DNA of 64,000 nucleotides, from assembly GCA_964633355.1 (NCBI GenBank), contig CAZWGO010000001.1, forward strand, positions 124,001 through 188,000. The letters are read 5' to 3'. Each line of letters opens with the position of its first letter. Position 1 is the stretch's first letter. A program made the translations under genes and the position numbers. Positions 32,183 to 40,379 of this stretch are shown here, in pieces. The notes beneath the pieces were generated by a model. That model saw nothing but the letters and a program-made list of their open reading frames with translations, was not told where the DNA came from and did no database searches. The DNA is from Micavibrio_B sp964633355 (GTDB taxonomy: Bacteria > Pseudomonadota > Alphaproteobacteria > Micavibrionales > Micavibrionaceae).

Positions 32183-32872
32183 TCAAGCAACCGATGAGCG
32201 ATATTTCTTCAATCCAAAATGAAGGGCCAGAATAATCGTCACCCATAAAACAATGCCGCAGCCGAGATAGATGGCCGTTTTTTGTGAGGGTTCGAGAAAA
32301 AGTTTAACCAGCGAGTCGCCGACAACCGCGCGAGCGACGCCACCGGGCAAAAAGCCGATAAAAGTTCCTGCGATATAATCAACGAAATTTACCGAGGTTA
32401 TACCCGCCGCCATGTTGAATATCCCAAACGGCGCCATCGGTACAAGCCGAAGAATAGCGATGCCGATCACGCCGGAGTCTTTTAACTTGGCATCGATCTT
32501 TGACAGGCGCGGCCCGCTCAATAATTTTTTCAGTCCCTTGTCGCGCCCGAAACGCCCGATATAGAAAAAGACAGTGGCGCTGAGCAGCGAGCCTGACATC
32601 GCATAGACAAAGCCCCAGATGGGTCCAAAGACCATGGCGGTGGCAAGGTTCATCACGATGATCGGGAACATGACGACCGAGCTTAAAAGATAAAGGCCTA
32701 GAACGATCGGGTAGGACCAACCTGTGGAGCGGGCCGTTTCGAGTAGATCGCGCACCATGTCGCGCAACTCCTCAACGTCCTGAAAGACAAAGAAAAGCGT
32801 TGCGATGACGGACACGGCAAAGACTGCAGCGGCGGCGTAGAGGAGTTTGGAGTGGTTGGCGGATTTAGACAT
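32183..32872 (-). CDS. TVP38/TMEM64 (SNARE-associated, DedA-like) membrane protein
   Basis: About 229 residues from the ATG at 32872. The upstream ATG at 32920 lies inside a palindromic repeat and gives an unconvincing extension, so it was not used. The family core is present: FPIIVMNLATAMVFGPIWGFVYAMSGSLLSATVFFYIGRFGRD, then RLVPMAPFGIFNMAAGITSVNFVDYIAGTFIGFLPG, which forms the re-entrant loop. Six or so membrane segments. Family members are thought to move lipids or couple to proton flow; the substrate here is unknown. Confidence 0.9.
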   Translation of the reverse strand: MSKSANHSKLLYAAAAVFAVSVIATLFFVFQDVEELRDMVRDLLETARSTGWSYPIVLGLYLLSSVVMFPIIVMNLATAMVFGPIWGFVYAMSGSLLSATVFFYIGRFGRDKGLKKLLSGPRLSKIDAKLKDSGVIGIAILRLVPMAPFGIFNMAAGITSVNFVDYIAGTFIGFLPGGVARAVVGDSLVKLFLEPSQKTAIYLGCGIVLWVTIILALHFGLKKYRSSVA

Positions 32873-32914
32873 TGGGTTGATATAGGGTTTAATTTGGACG
32901 AGGCAATAATAACG

Positions 32915-33008
32915 TGTCATTGCGAGCGCAGCGAAGCAATCCAGAAATTTTTGAGTAATGGCAACATTCTGGATTGCCGCGTCGCCTTAACGGCTCCTCG
33001 CAATGACA
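32915..33008. repeat. Full-length palindromic repeat element
   Basis: TGTCATTGCGAG...GAAGCAATCCAG on the left is the inverted partner of CTGGATTGCCGCG...CTCGCAATGACAG on the right, spanning ~94 bases. The right half recurs at 30178-30224. Such elements fold into long hairpins in RNA and can act as terminators or mobile miniature repeats. Confidence 0.88.
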
Positions 33009-33013
33009 GATAA

Positions 33014-33364
33014 TCAAGCTCTTTTCTTTTCAGTTCCCGGGCAGTGCCATTTGCTGGCGAGTTGATGAAGATCATCAAGGATTTTGTTCAGCTCGCGCCC
33101 ACGCTCGGTTTGCGAATAGGTAACTTTCGGCGGAATAGTCATTTCCTGTTCGCGGTGGACGATGCCTGCTTCTTCCAGCATGCGCAGGCGTTCGGTTAGC
33201 ATCTTGGCGGAAATTCCCGGCATTTGTTTTTTGAGCTGTCCGAAACGCATTTCGCCATTGGAATGGAGCTGCCACAGAATATAGGTGGTCCATGGCCCCA
33301 TCAAGATTCGCAGCAACCCGTCCATCGGGCATTGAGTGTCGGAATAATCTTTTTTAGTTTTCAT
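33014..33364 (-). CDS. HxlR-family transcriptional regulator
   Basis: 116 residues with the family layout: a cysteine near the start (DTQCPMDGLLRILMGPWTTYILW), then a winged helix (GEMRFGQLKKQMPGISAKMLTERLRMLEEAGIV, then PKVTYSQTERG), and the C-terminal helix. HxlR proteins such as YodB sense electrophiles or quinones through that N-terminal cysteine and repress oxidoreductase genes. The divergent flavodoxin-like gene 121 bases away is the typical target. The start is ATG 33364. Confidence 0.92.
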   Translation of the reverse strand: MKTKKDYSDTQCPMDGLLRILMGPWTTYILWQLHSNGEMRFGQLKKQMPGISAKMLTERLRMLEEAGIVHREQEMTIPPKVTYSQTERGRELNKILDDLHQLASKWHCPGTEKKRA

Positions 33365-33382
33365 GCGCTTGGTTCCCGTTTG

Positions 33383-33454
33383 GTAACTAGTAACGAAAAA
33401 GTGCCTACTTCTCTGTTTTTCATCGCTCTGTATATAATCCTTACATAGTTACTA
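33383..33454. promoter_or_regulatory. Operator-like repeats and promoter between hxlR and flavodoxin gene
   Basis: GTAACTAGTAAC at 33383-33394 (a direct GTAAC pair) and TAGTTACTA at 33446-33454 (which contains GTTAC, the inverse) flank a TATAAT at 33433-33438. The TTAC/GTAA half-sites resemble those of YodB/HxlR regulators. One site is just upstream of hxlR and the other just after the -10 of the rightward gene, which would suit repression of both. Confidence 0.5.
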
Positions 33455-33485
33455 TTATATATCAAGTATTAAATGGAGATCAAAA

Positions 33486-34070
33486 ATGTCAGTTAAAACC
33501 GCAATTGTTTATCATTCAGGCTATGGCCATACGGAAGTCGTTGCCAAAGCCGTTGCCAAGGGCGCAGGCGAAAAAGGCGAGGCGCAATTAATCGCGATTA
33601 GCGCAGAGGGAAAAATTACCGACGAGGAATGGGTGGCATTGAAAGAGGCGGATGCGATTATCTTCGGCGCACCGACATATATGGGCGCAGCCTCTGCCCA
33701 GTTCAAGATTTTTGCCGATGCGTCGTCAAAGCCATGGTTTACGCAAGACTGGAAAAACAAGGCGGCGGGCGGCTTTACCAATTCACATTCCTTGAGCGGC
33801 GATAAACTCGCAACGCTTAAACAATTTTCGATTTTGGCTGCTCAGCACGGCATGATCTGGGTATCGCTCGGCGAGCCGGCGGCTCAGCAAGAGGGAGAGG
33901 CGCATCAGCGAGGGCCGCATCAGGTCAATCGTTTAGGTTCATTCCTTGGCGTCATGACGCAAGCCGAGAATGTCGCGGCGGAAGGATCTATTCCAGAGGG
34001 CGATTTAAAAACCGCAGAGATTTATGGCGCAAGGATTGCGGGTGTTGCTGGTAAATTAAAAGCAGCCTGA
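33486..34070 (+). CDS. Flavodoxin-fold NAD(P)H:quinone oxidoreductase-like protein
   Basis: 194 residues with the flavodoxin/WrbA pattern: strand and phosphate loop IVYHSGYGHTEVVAKAVAKGA, then AIIFGAPTYMGAASAQFK, and a third FMN loop (AAGGFTNSHSLSGDK). Such proteins reduce quinones or nitro compounds by two electrons and protect against electrophile stress. The AAATGGAGATCAAAA before the ATG is a strong ribosome site. It is divergent from hxlR, which probably represses it. WrbA or another relative cannot be separated by eye. Confidence 0.9.
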   Translation: MSVKTAIVYHSGYGHTEVVAKAVAKGAGEKGEAQLIAISAEGKITDEEWVALKEADAIIFGAPTYMGAASAQFKIFADASSKPWFTQDWKNKAAGGFTNSHSLSGDKLATLKQFSILAAQHGMIWVSLGEPAAQQEGEAHQRGPHQVNRLGSFLGVMTQAENVAAEGSIPEGDLKTAEIYGARIAGVAGKLKAA

Positions 34071-34074
34071 AATT

Positions 34075-34136
34075 GCTTCCCCCGCGAAAGCGGGGTCTTG
34101 ATAAACTGAATGGGATCCCCGCTTTCGCGGGGAAGA
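34075..34136. repeat. Pair of short palindromes
   Basis: CCCCGCGAAAGCGGGG (34079-34095) and GATCCCCGCTTTCGCGGGGA (34113-34133) are the same short hairpin in opposite orientation about 20 bases apart, downstream of the flavodoxin gene. They may serve as a transcription end. Confidence 0.82.
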
Positions 34137-34157
34137 CAGATTTAAATTAATGATGAA

Positions 34158-34937
34158 TTAAAAATTATTATTGAGCGCTAGTTTTGCTGTCATACCTGTT
34201 GCAATTGCGTCTTCCTGGAGTTGCGCATTTCTTAAATCAGCGCCATTTTTGACCTTTGAAATTTCTCCTGCTGTCATAGCCACGACAAATCCGTTCGCTT
34301 CGGCAGAGCCTTCCAGAGCTGCCCCTAATTCATTCTTATTAATCGAACCTTCAGGTGCTTGTGCGAAAGCTTTCTTCATTTCCTTATCGCTCATAAATAT
34401 ATTGCGGGTCGTTTCTTCGCCGTTTCTGCCTCTTTCTTCCGTCGATTTAAAAACGGCTCCCATCTCGCCGGGTTTTCCCATACTGCTGCCGTTATTATAA
34501 TCGTCGGGAAGCTGTTCTACTGGACCGATATATTCGAGTGTTCCGGCTGTATAGGCCGGTTTGCTTGTAGCGCTGGCATGAACAGCTGACAAACCTTTCT
34601 TGGCCATGATCGGTTCCATGATGCTCCGTAAAGGGGATACGCTTTGAATATCATCGACCGAAATTTCGCGCAGAGGGATGCCGCTGCGTAATTGTCCATT
34701 TAAATCCTTATACGCATTTGTAATCGTCTCTATATTTTTATCGGCATGATTATAGGGCAGATGATCCAGTTTTAATCTGTCGGTTACATCGATCATATCC
34801 CGACGCGACATGAAGGTATTGGCCGCTTCCCCGTTACGCTGCGTGGTCCGGAAAACAACGCCTGGTTCGCCATCACAGATCACAGACTCTAAAGGATTAA
34901 GAACGCCAAACTCGGCTTTATTTGATGTAGAACCCAT
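34158..34937 (-). CDS. Hypothetical protein with internal duplication, 259 aa
   Basis: Soluble protein that contains two copies of a short unit. The first, at about residues 22-48, is GEPGVVFRTTQRNGEAANTF then MSRRDM. The second, at about 157-183, is GEMGAVFKSTEERGRNGEET then a FMSDKEM segment. The conserved pattern is GExGxVF-K/R-S/T-T-Q/E-R-NGE-x6-FMS-x-x-D/E-M. The remaining sequence is low in obvious features. A methionine-rich start and slightly A+T-biased codons are visible. No function recognised. The ~150 bases upstream are A+T-rich and could hold promoters for it and the divergent nuclease-like gene. Confidence 0.65.
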   Translation of the reverse strand: MGSTSNKAEFGVLNPLESVICDGEPGVVFRTTQRNGEAANTFMSRRDMIDVTDRLKLDHLPYNHADKNIETITNAYKDLNGQLRSGIPLREISVDDIQSVSPLRSIMEPIMAKKGLSAVHASATSKPAYTAGTLEYIGPVEQLPDDYNNGSSMGKPGEMGAVFKSTEERGRNGEETTRNIFMSDKEMKKAFAQAPEGSINKNELGAALEGSAEANGFVVAMTAGEISKVKNGADLRNAQLQEDAIATGMTAKLALNNNF

Positions 34938-35088
34938 AACACCCTCATTTATTATTTTTTCGTTGTTCCCATAATATTTGACAAGGGTTAAGGAATTCTG
35001 AACCCTGCCATGATTTTTTTCAAAATAGTTTCAGGCATGAGAATCAGATATATTGCGGCGCAGTAATAAGTTCTTAGGGGAATAGCCC

Positions 35089-35919
35089 ATGTTTCGGAAA
35101 AAATATGCAACCGTCGCGGCGCTTGGTGCGCTGGTTACTTGCGGTGCTGACCGTCCTTCCACAGCGATTGTTCCCATGCGATGCGAGACGGCATTGCCGG
35201 AAATCGAACCATTAGCCAGTACAGAAGGTCCGCATGTCGGGCCTTTTTTATTGGATATAGAAGATGACGATATGACTATTTTGTCCATGAACGTGCAGCG
35301 TCTTCCTTTCAAGGCCAATCCTGATTATCGCGACGACCGCATCGCATGCCTGTCGAAACTATCGGAGAAATTCGATCTCGTCGCCTATCAGGAAAATTTT
35401 ATGGGCTGGTGGAAAAATGAAAATAGCGAAAGCCGCGCTTATACAAGTTTCAATTCAGGGCTGTCTTTCTATGCGAATATGTCATTTACAAAAATTGGCG
35501 AGAAAAAATATTCTCTTTGCAACGGTAGTATCGGCGAGAAAAATGACTGCCTTGCTGAAAAGGGCTTTCAGGAAATCAAGATAAAAGGCGTTCCATTATT
35601 TAACACCCATCTTGATGCCGGCGATTCACTGAACGATATAATGACGCGTGAATTGCAACTGGCGAAGATATTGCTGGCCTTACCTGCTCACGGCAGGGTG
35701 ATCGTAGTGGGAGATTTTAATTTGAAAAGAAACCGCGACGAAGACGAAGCCAGTTACCGCGCCTTTTTGTCCCAAAGCGGGCTTCAGGAGATAGCGCGGA
35801 GCGCGGATGGTGTTGATGTTATTCTCGGGCGCGGTGTCAAAGCCCGGGCGGTGGCTACGATAGGTAATGAGTTGCTTAGCGATCATAAAGGCTTGGTTGC
35901 CGCTTTATCCCTCTCATAA
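35089..35919 (+). CDS. Secreted endonuclease/exonuclease/phosphatase-fold protein
   Basis: 276 residues. The N-terminus has a short signal-like stretch with a possible lipobox (LVTC, around residue 18). The EEP fold motifs are in order: SMNVQRLP, then VAYQEN with the metal-binding Glu, FNTHLDAG, VIVVGDFNLKR with the catalytic Asp/Asn, and LLSDHKGLVAAL with the final His. It is thus an intact metal-dependent phosphoesterase: a nuclease, a sphingomyelinase-like lipase or an inositol phosphatase. Export makes an external or envelope substrate likely. A terminator follows three bases after the stop. Confidence 0.82.
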   Translation: MFRKKYATVAALGALVTCGADRPSTAIVPMRCETALPEIEPLASTEGPHVGPFLLDIEDDDMTILSMNVQRLPFKANPDYRDDRIACLSKLSEKFDLVAYQENFMGWWKNENSESRAYTSFNSGLSFYANMSFTKIGEKKYSLCNGSIGEKNDCLAEKGFQEIKIKGVPLFNTHLDAGDSLNDIMTRELQLAKILLALPAHGRVIVVGDFNLKRNRDEDEASYRAFLSQSGLQEIARSADGVDVILGRGVKARAVATIGNELLSDHKGLVAALSLS

Positions 35920-35921
35920 AT

Positions 35922-35947
35922 AAAACCCCGGCTTTGGGCCGGGGCTT
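35922..35947. terminator. Bidirectional terminator
   Basis: AAAACCCCGGCTTTGGGCCGGGGCTT forms a G+C-rich stem with A/T ends on both sides, between the 3' ends of two convergent genes. Confidence 0.85.
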
Positions 35948-35969
35948 CATTCTAGGGGAAATCTTCAAA

Positions 35970-36560
35970 TTAGAAGTGGTAGGCAAGGCCCAGACGAAGA
36001 TCGTTGGAATCCGGATCGAGTCCATTATCGTCTTCATAGAACGTATGGGAATAATCGAGGCGAACGCCGAAATTGCCATAGGCTACGATTTCAGTCCCGA
36101 TACCAAGCTCGAAACCATCCAGATCGGTTCCTTCGAATTCAGTGCGTCTCCAGCCGAAGATACCGTATGGGTTCAGGCCATGAGCATATTCATTGATGAT
36201 CGACAGACCCGGACGGAACGATACGCCCCATTCGTTTTCTTTATCGAAATCGCCATCGTCAGCTTCGGACCAGCCGTAGAAACCTTCGACCGCACCATTC
36301 AGGCCAAGGCCGAGACGATTGACTGTTTTATCAAGGATGTAATCCACTTTGTAACCGGCAAATACACCGTAATCAAAGCCTTGCACATTGCCTGCACCAG
36401 GCGCATCGGCATCGGTCCAGTCATATCCGCCATAGGCACCTGCATAGAGGCCGGAGAGAGTGGACATAGAGCCTTCACGGTTTTCTGTATAGGTTTCGGC
36501 TTTGGCCGGCGTGGCGGCGACAGCGATCAAACATGTGCCGAGCATAAGAAGTTTTTTCAT
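35970..36560 (-). CDS. Outer-membrane beta-barrel protein
   Basis: A Sec signal peptide (residues 1-21, ends PAKAE) precedes ~175 residues of alternating amphipathic strands with Gly/Tyr-rich turns (YAGAYGGYDWTDAD, YGVFAGYKVDYIL, LGLNGAVEGFYGW, YGIFGWRRTEFEG, FGVRLDYSHTFY). It ends with a terminal phenylalanine (RLGLAYHF), the signal for BAM-mediated insertion. Eight strands are likely, as in OmpA/OmpW-like small porins. The pattern GLYAGAYGGYDW is like alphaproteobacterial Omp25-type proteins. Followed downstream by a shared terminator. Confidence 0.88.
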   Translation of the reverse strand: MKKLLMLGTCLIAVAATPAKAETYTENREGSMSTLSGLYAGAYGGYDWTDADAPGAGNVQGFDYGVFAGYKVDYILDKTVNRLGLGLNGAVEGFYGWSEADDGDFDKENEWGVSFRPGLSIINEYAHGLNPYGIFGWRRTEFEGTDLDGFELGIGTEIVAYGNFGVRLDYSHTFYEDDNGLDPDSNDLRLGLAYHF

Positions 36561-36681
36561 TGTAATTTTCTTTCAGTCAGTTTGTGGGCATGTGTTTAGC
36601 GAACGGAGTTTCAGCCAAAACATTCCGTTGAATTTTAAGAAACGGAAAGGGTGTGTTGAATTTGCAACAGTGTTAAAATCA

Positions 36682-38187
36682 CTATTTTACCAAGCTTGCT
36701 GCGGCTTCTTTGGCATTCGAGACGGCGGAATTCACCTGCTCTGCCGCGACCACGATCTGGGAAATACTTTCCGTGACGTCTGACACGGCCTGTGAAGCAA
36801 TCTGCATATTCGATGACATATCCTGCGCCACGGCGGATTGTTCTTCGACTGCACCGGCAACGCTCGTCACATAATTCCTGACCTTGTCGATGGAATTGCG
36901 GATCGTATCCAGAGAATCGACGACATTTTTAACGACCGTTTGCACGCTGTTGATCTCGGCGCTGATTTGCGAGGTTGCATCCGATGCTTGTCCGGCGAGG
37001 TTCTTGACTTCATTGGCGACGACGGCGAAACCTTTACCGGCTTCACCTGCGCGCGCGGCTTCGATCGTCGCATTGAGCGACAACAGATTGACCTGCTTGG
37101 CGATGTTTTCAATGAGGGCGACAATACCGTTCATCGCCTGCGCGGCGGTTTCGAGTTTTTCGGTTTCAGATACGGCGGAGAGGACTTTTTCATAGGCGTC
37201 ATCAGCCTCGGTTTTGGATTTCGCCATATTTTGCGAAATTTCCTGTACGGAAGCATGAAGCTCTTCGGCACCGCTTGCCACGGCCTGTACATTCGATGTC
37301 GTCTGCGAAGAGCTGCTGGAGGCATTAGCAGATTGATGGCTGACCATTTGAACGGCCTGATCGATCTCATTCATATTGCCATCCATCAGGATTTTGACAT
37401 TCTTCAATAAATCGATTTGGGTCGTAATATCGGTTGCATATTTGACGACCTTGAACGGTTTGCCGTCCGCGTCGAGTATCGGATTATATGAGGCCTCGAT
37501 CCATACTTCTTTGCCGCCTTTGCCGATACGGCGATATTGTGCAGCCTTGAATTCGCCGCGTGCCAGGTCGGCCCAGAATTGTTTATAGGCTGGCGCCGCG
37601 ACTTCTTTCGGATCGACGAACATTGAATGATGTTGTCCCGCTATTTCATCCATCGTATAGCCGAGCGTTTTCAGAAAATTTTCATTGGCTTTGACGATCG
37701 TGCCGTCGAGTTTGAATTCGATGACGGCTTGCGATTTATTGACAGCGGCAAGCTGGCCTTCATAATCGGCGTTTCTTATCTTGTCCTGCGTAATATCCGT
37801 TGCGAATTTGATGACTTTTATCAGTCGGCCCGATTTATCCTTGATCGGGTTGTAAGAGGCCTCGATCCAGATTTCCTTCCCGCCTTTGGCAAACCGCTTG
37901 TATTGCGCTGCCTGAAATTCGCCGCGGTTGAGACTTGCCCAAAATTCCCTGTATTCGAGACTGTTTTTCTCCAGCGGATCAACGAACATGGAATGGTGTT
38001 GGTTTCGAATTTCATCGAGCGTGTACCCCATAGCGCCAAGAAAATTGGCATTGGCGTTTAGGATTTTGCCGGTCATGTCGAATTCGATGACGGCTTGCGA
38101 TTTATCGAGTGCGTTGAAAATGGAAATGGTTTCAGAAGAAGGACGTGAAGATGAATTTTTTTTAATGAATGGTATTATTTGGGTCAT
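36682..38187 (-). CDS. Soluble methyl-accepting chemotaxis receptor, PAS-PAS (BdlA-like)
   Basis: About 501 residues, no membrane segment. Two PAS domains (~25-140 and ~147-265) are near-copies of each other (KSQAVIEFDMTGKILNANANFL and KSQAVIEFKLDGTIVKANEN; both continue with HHSMFVDP and GGKE-WIEASYNPI), so they arose by duplication. A signalling domain follows, with the hairpin tip region IVALIENIAKQVNLLSLNAT and EAARAGEAGKGFAVVANEV, where MCPs contact CheA and CheW. The two-PAS plus MCP layout is that of BdlA/Aer-like sensors of redox or small ligands. ATG 38187 follows AGAGTTGCCC; TTG 38193 is an alternative start. This is the only receptor in the window and probably signals through the operon at 56-62 kb. 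Confidence 0.93.
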   Translation of the reverse strand: MTQIIPFIKKNSSSRPSSETISIFNALDKSQAVIEFDMTGKILNANANFLGAMGYTLDEIRNQHHSMFVDPLEKNSLEYREFWASLNRGEFQAAQYKRFAKGGKEIWIEASYNPIKDKSGRLIKVIKFATDITQDKIRNADYEGQLAAVNKSQAVIEFKLDGTIVKANENFLKTLGYTMDEIAGQHHSMFVDPKEVAAPAYKQFWADLARGEFKAAQYRRIGKGGKEVWIEASYNPILDADGKPFKVVKYATDITTQIDLLKNVKILMDGNMNEIDQAVQMVSHQSANASSSSSQTTSNVQAVASGAEELHASVQEISQNMAKSKTEADDAYEKVLSAVSETEKLETAAQAMNGIVALIENIAKQVNLLSLNATIEAARAGEAGKGFAVVANEVKNLAGQASDATSQISAEINSVQTVVKNVVDSLDTIRNSIDKVRNYVTSVAGAVEEQSAVAQDMSSNMQIASQAVSDVTESISQIVVAAEQVNSAVSNAKEAAASLVK

Positions 38188-38324
38188 GGGCAACTCTTTT
38201 GTTTGTCGTTAACAAGATATGCCTATAAATCGTTCCTTATAATAAAAAAATAAACATGACATGCGCATGCATGTAATAAAATAATCGGACCCATGCTTAT
38301 GTATGCGATCTTATTTAGTACGCA

Positions 38325-38762
38325 TTAAACAAGATTTTTTATAAAGGTAATAGCGTATTGACGCCGGTTATCAATAAAGCGATTGGTGGCGGCGCGGCCT
38401 TCTTCAACAAAGCCGCATTTACGGTATAGTTCCGATACTTCCCAATCATAGGTGCGTCCGGTAATGGAAGCGAAATCTTCGCTGATGCCAAAATCCACTA
38501 TTTCTTTTAAAAGCCGTGTGCCGATTTTCTGACGACGATAATCCTCGTCGACAATGAAAGAGCGAATGCTGAGGCTTCCATATTGAATTCGGGTATCAGC
38601 TTCGGCATAAACGACAGTGCCATCTCCATTTACCAGCTGGAAAATTTTGGTGAGCTTTCGTTCGGGAACGATGCCTTGCTTTTTTGCCAGATCGTTCATG
38701 ACGCCTTCCATTCCCGATATATGGGTCATGGAGGTATTGGGCATGCGCAGTTTGATATCCAT
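38325..38762 (-). CDS. GNAT-family N-acetyltransferase
   Basis: About 145 residues from ATG 38762 (CAGAGATTTATA before it); an upstream in-frame start at 38816 overlaps the neighbouring gene and is less likely. The acetyl-CoA-binding motif A is present (IRSFIVDEDYRRQKIGTRLLKEIVDFG), followed by the motif B region with the conserved tyrosine (VSELYRKCGFVEEGRA). The substrate is unknown. The gene follows the one ending at 38786 by 23 bases and may be co-transcribed. Confidence 0.87.
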   Translation of the reverse strand: MDIKLRMPNTSMTHISGMEGVMNDLAKKQGIVPERKLTKIFQLVNGDGTVVYAEADTRIQYGSLSIRSFIVDEDYRRQKIGTRLLKEIVDFGISEDFASITGRTYDWEVSELYRKCGFVEEGRAATNRFIDNRRQYAITFIKNLV

Positions 38763-38785
38763 TATAAATCTCTGTTTCTTCTGCT

Positions 38786-39502
38786 TTATACGGTCACAGG
38801 GGAGGGCATCGGACAACCAAAGTCGCCTGCGCGGAGAAAGCGGCGGTTGTCGTCGATTTTATAAGGCTGAAAATGCAGGGTTGCGCCTGTCAGCACGGTA
38901 AGCGTCTTTGCAGGGACGCGCTCGGCGGCAAGGTAGAAATAATTGGCGAGGTCGCCTTGAGCGGCGGCGAATGAATGATAAAAATCCCTATCATTGAATG
39001 GCATATCGAGAAGATCGGCGTGGCGGCGCTGTAAAATTTCGAGGTGCTTTTCATGCGGCACAACGAAAGAGCCGTCATGGCTGGCATAGAAATACACGCG
39101 CATGCACGGCACCATCGCGCCATCGACATGTGGCCTGCGAACGATCTCATTACTTGAGCAATAGCCCGGTCCGCGTATATCGAAATCCCATCTCTTGGCC
39201 GCTTCAAAAGGCGCGGAGGCGCGGTCGAAGGCGCGGATCAGGTTAAGCGCCGGATGAATTTTCGCAGGTATATGATCATATCTCCATGCCATATGGCCGT
39301 CAGGCGTCTCTATGCCTTCGGATGTTTTGTTATCTCTCTTGGTTTCGCCGAAATTATTCAGCGCATCGTCGGCAGGAAATGAATGTAGGGCGAGAGGAAA
39401 AGGAAGCGTATAAAGCGCCCGCAATGTTTGAACATTTTCCAAAGAGGAAATGAGGCTTTTGGCAGAATTTAAATCTGTTGGCGTTACGCAGTCGGACATC
39501 AT
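38786..39502 (-). CDS. Hypothetical protein, 238 aa
   Basis: Unrecognised soluble protein. A conserved-looking cluster EIVRRPHVDGAMVPCMRVYFYASHDG and a later ATLHFQPYK offer a His-x-Asp and a second His like the metal triad of 2-oxoglutarate/Fe(II) oxygenases; the spacing is long and the final arginine is not obvious, so I do not name it. Starts at tandem ATGATG after GGGTCTCCCCC. Followed by the GNAT gene, and preceded on the same strand by a small lipoprotein 44 bases away, which may form one transcript. Confidence 0.6.
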   Translation of the reverse strand: MMSDCVTPTDLNSAKSLISSLENVQTLRALYTLPFPLALHSFPADDALNNFGETKRDNKTSEGIETPDGHMAWRYDHIPAKIHPALNLIRAFDRASAPFEAAKRWDFDIRGPGYCSSNEIVRRPHVDGAMVPCMRVYFYASHDGSFVVPHEKHLEILQRRHADLLDMPFNDRDFYHSFAAAQGDLANYFYLAAERVPAKTLTVLTGATLHFQPYKIDDNRRFLRAGDFGCPMPSPVTV

Positions 39503-39546
39503 GGGGGAGACCCTATAGATTTCCGGGCCAAGTTGTCAAATTTGCG

Positions 39547-39687
39547 TTATTTCTTCGGGATCACGTTGTGATCGACCACGCCGGGGGTAGCGGCGCGCAG
39601 CTCAAATTCCTCACCTTTTGGCGGGGGAGGGTCTCCGGCGCAGGCGGACAAAAGCAATACGGCAAGAAGCGGCAAATAATATTTCAT
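39547..39687 (-). CDS. Small lipoprotein, 46 aa
   Basis: Reading from ATG 39687 to TAA 39547 gives a short signal peptide with the lipobox LSAC at residues 13-16, then a proline-rich hydrophilic tail (AGDPPPPKGEEFELR). It should be lipidated on the cysteine and anchored in a membrane. GAGATTTTTGG lies upstream. It is similar in style to small alphaproteobacterial lipoproteins and is shorter than most annotation cut-offs. Confidence 0.7.
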   Translation of the reverse strand: MKYYLPLLAVLLLSACAGDPPPPKGEEFELRAATPGVVDHNVIPKK

Positions 39688-39830
39688 CCAAAAATCTCGC
39701 AAAAATCTCGTTTCATAATTCAGGAATTAATATGCGTTTCCAGAGGGATAAAGCAATATTAAAAATTTCAGGAACCCTTACGGGCGGATCTTGTTGGCAA
39801 AGCACTCCAAAAACCCGAAAGGACTATATT

Positions 39831-40304
39831 ATGATCAGATCCCGAAATTTCGCCTGTCTTCTTGGCGGTGCAGCTATCCTTTTAACCGTCGGCATGGCGG
39901 CGCATGACGCCTCCGCGCAGGTCGGCGAGCGCCGCGGCGTTGCCATCGATTCCCGCACTGTCGGCACAGCTGGAAGCCCAAGCTCCGGCACGATCGGCGC
40001 CGATACATCATCAAGTTCGACAGCGCCGGCGGCAAGCGGCACCTATAATAGCGGCACCTCCGTGGGCACAAGTGTCGGCACGTCAGGCGGTGTAAGCGGC
40101 ACGACCGGTAGCAGTGTCGGCACGTCAGGCTCGCTGGGCGCAGGCGCAACCGGCCCGACAGGATCGAGCGCGTCCGGAAGCTTATCCGGCGGCACATCAG
40201 GCTCGGCAGGCACATCTTCCGGTACAGGAAGCGCTGGCGGTTCAGTCGGCGGCAGCGCCGGAGGTTCGGCAGGCGGCGGCGCATCTGGCGGCGGCGGCAT
40301 GTAA
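39831..40304 (+). CDS. Secreted Gly/Ser/Thr-rich low-complexity protein
   Basis: A signal peptide (residues 1-29, ends HDASAQ) leads to ~125 residues composed almost only of G, S, T, A with few other residues, arranged as short degenerate units (SGTSVGT, TSGGVSGT, SGGSAG). The reading frame is open upstream of 39831, but that part has no ribosome site and does not look coding; GAAAGGACTATATT precedes this ATG. Likely disordered, perhaps a surface or adhesive protein. A terminator follows. Base composition is strongly skewed by the repeats. Confidence 0.7.
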   Translation: MIRSRNFACLLGGAAILLTVGMAAHDASAQVGERRGVAIDSRTVGTAGSPSSGTIGADTSSSSTAPAASGTYNSGTSVGTSVGTSGGVSGTTGSSVGTSGSLGAGATGPTGSSASGSLSGGTSGSAGTSSGTGSAGGSVGGSAGGSAGGGASGGGGM

Positions 40305-40340
40305 TTAAAAATAATTAAAAATTCAGAACAGGGAGAAAGC

Positions 40341-40375
40341 AAAACCCCTTTCGGTTCAATCCGCGAGGGGTTTTT
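40341..40375. terminator. Bidirectional terminator
   Basis: AAAACCCC-TTTCGGTTCAATCCGCGA-GGGGTTTTT: an outer stem with an inner CGG/CCG pair and T run, placed between two convergent genes. Confidence 0.87.
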
Positions 40376-40379
40376 GCTG

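Noticed and set aside
36838..37410. 190-codon plus-strand frame opposite the chemoreceptor
   Set aside because: Antisense to the MCP signalling domain, which has intact motifs.
39618..39830. Upstream extension of the Gly/Ser/Thr-rich protein
   Set aside because: The first ~70 codons read as unlikely protein and overlap the small lipoprotein gene; the signal peptide starts at 39831 with GAAAGGA before it.
39874..40342. Minus-strand frames opposite the Gly/Ser/Thr-rich gene
   Set aside because: They are low-complexity antisense translations of the repetitive DNA; the plus-strand frame has a signal peptide and ribosome site.
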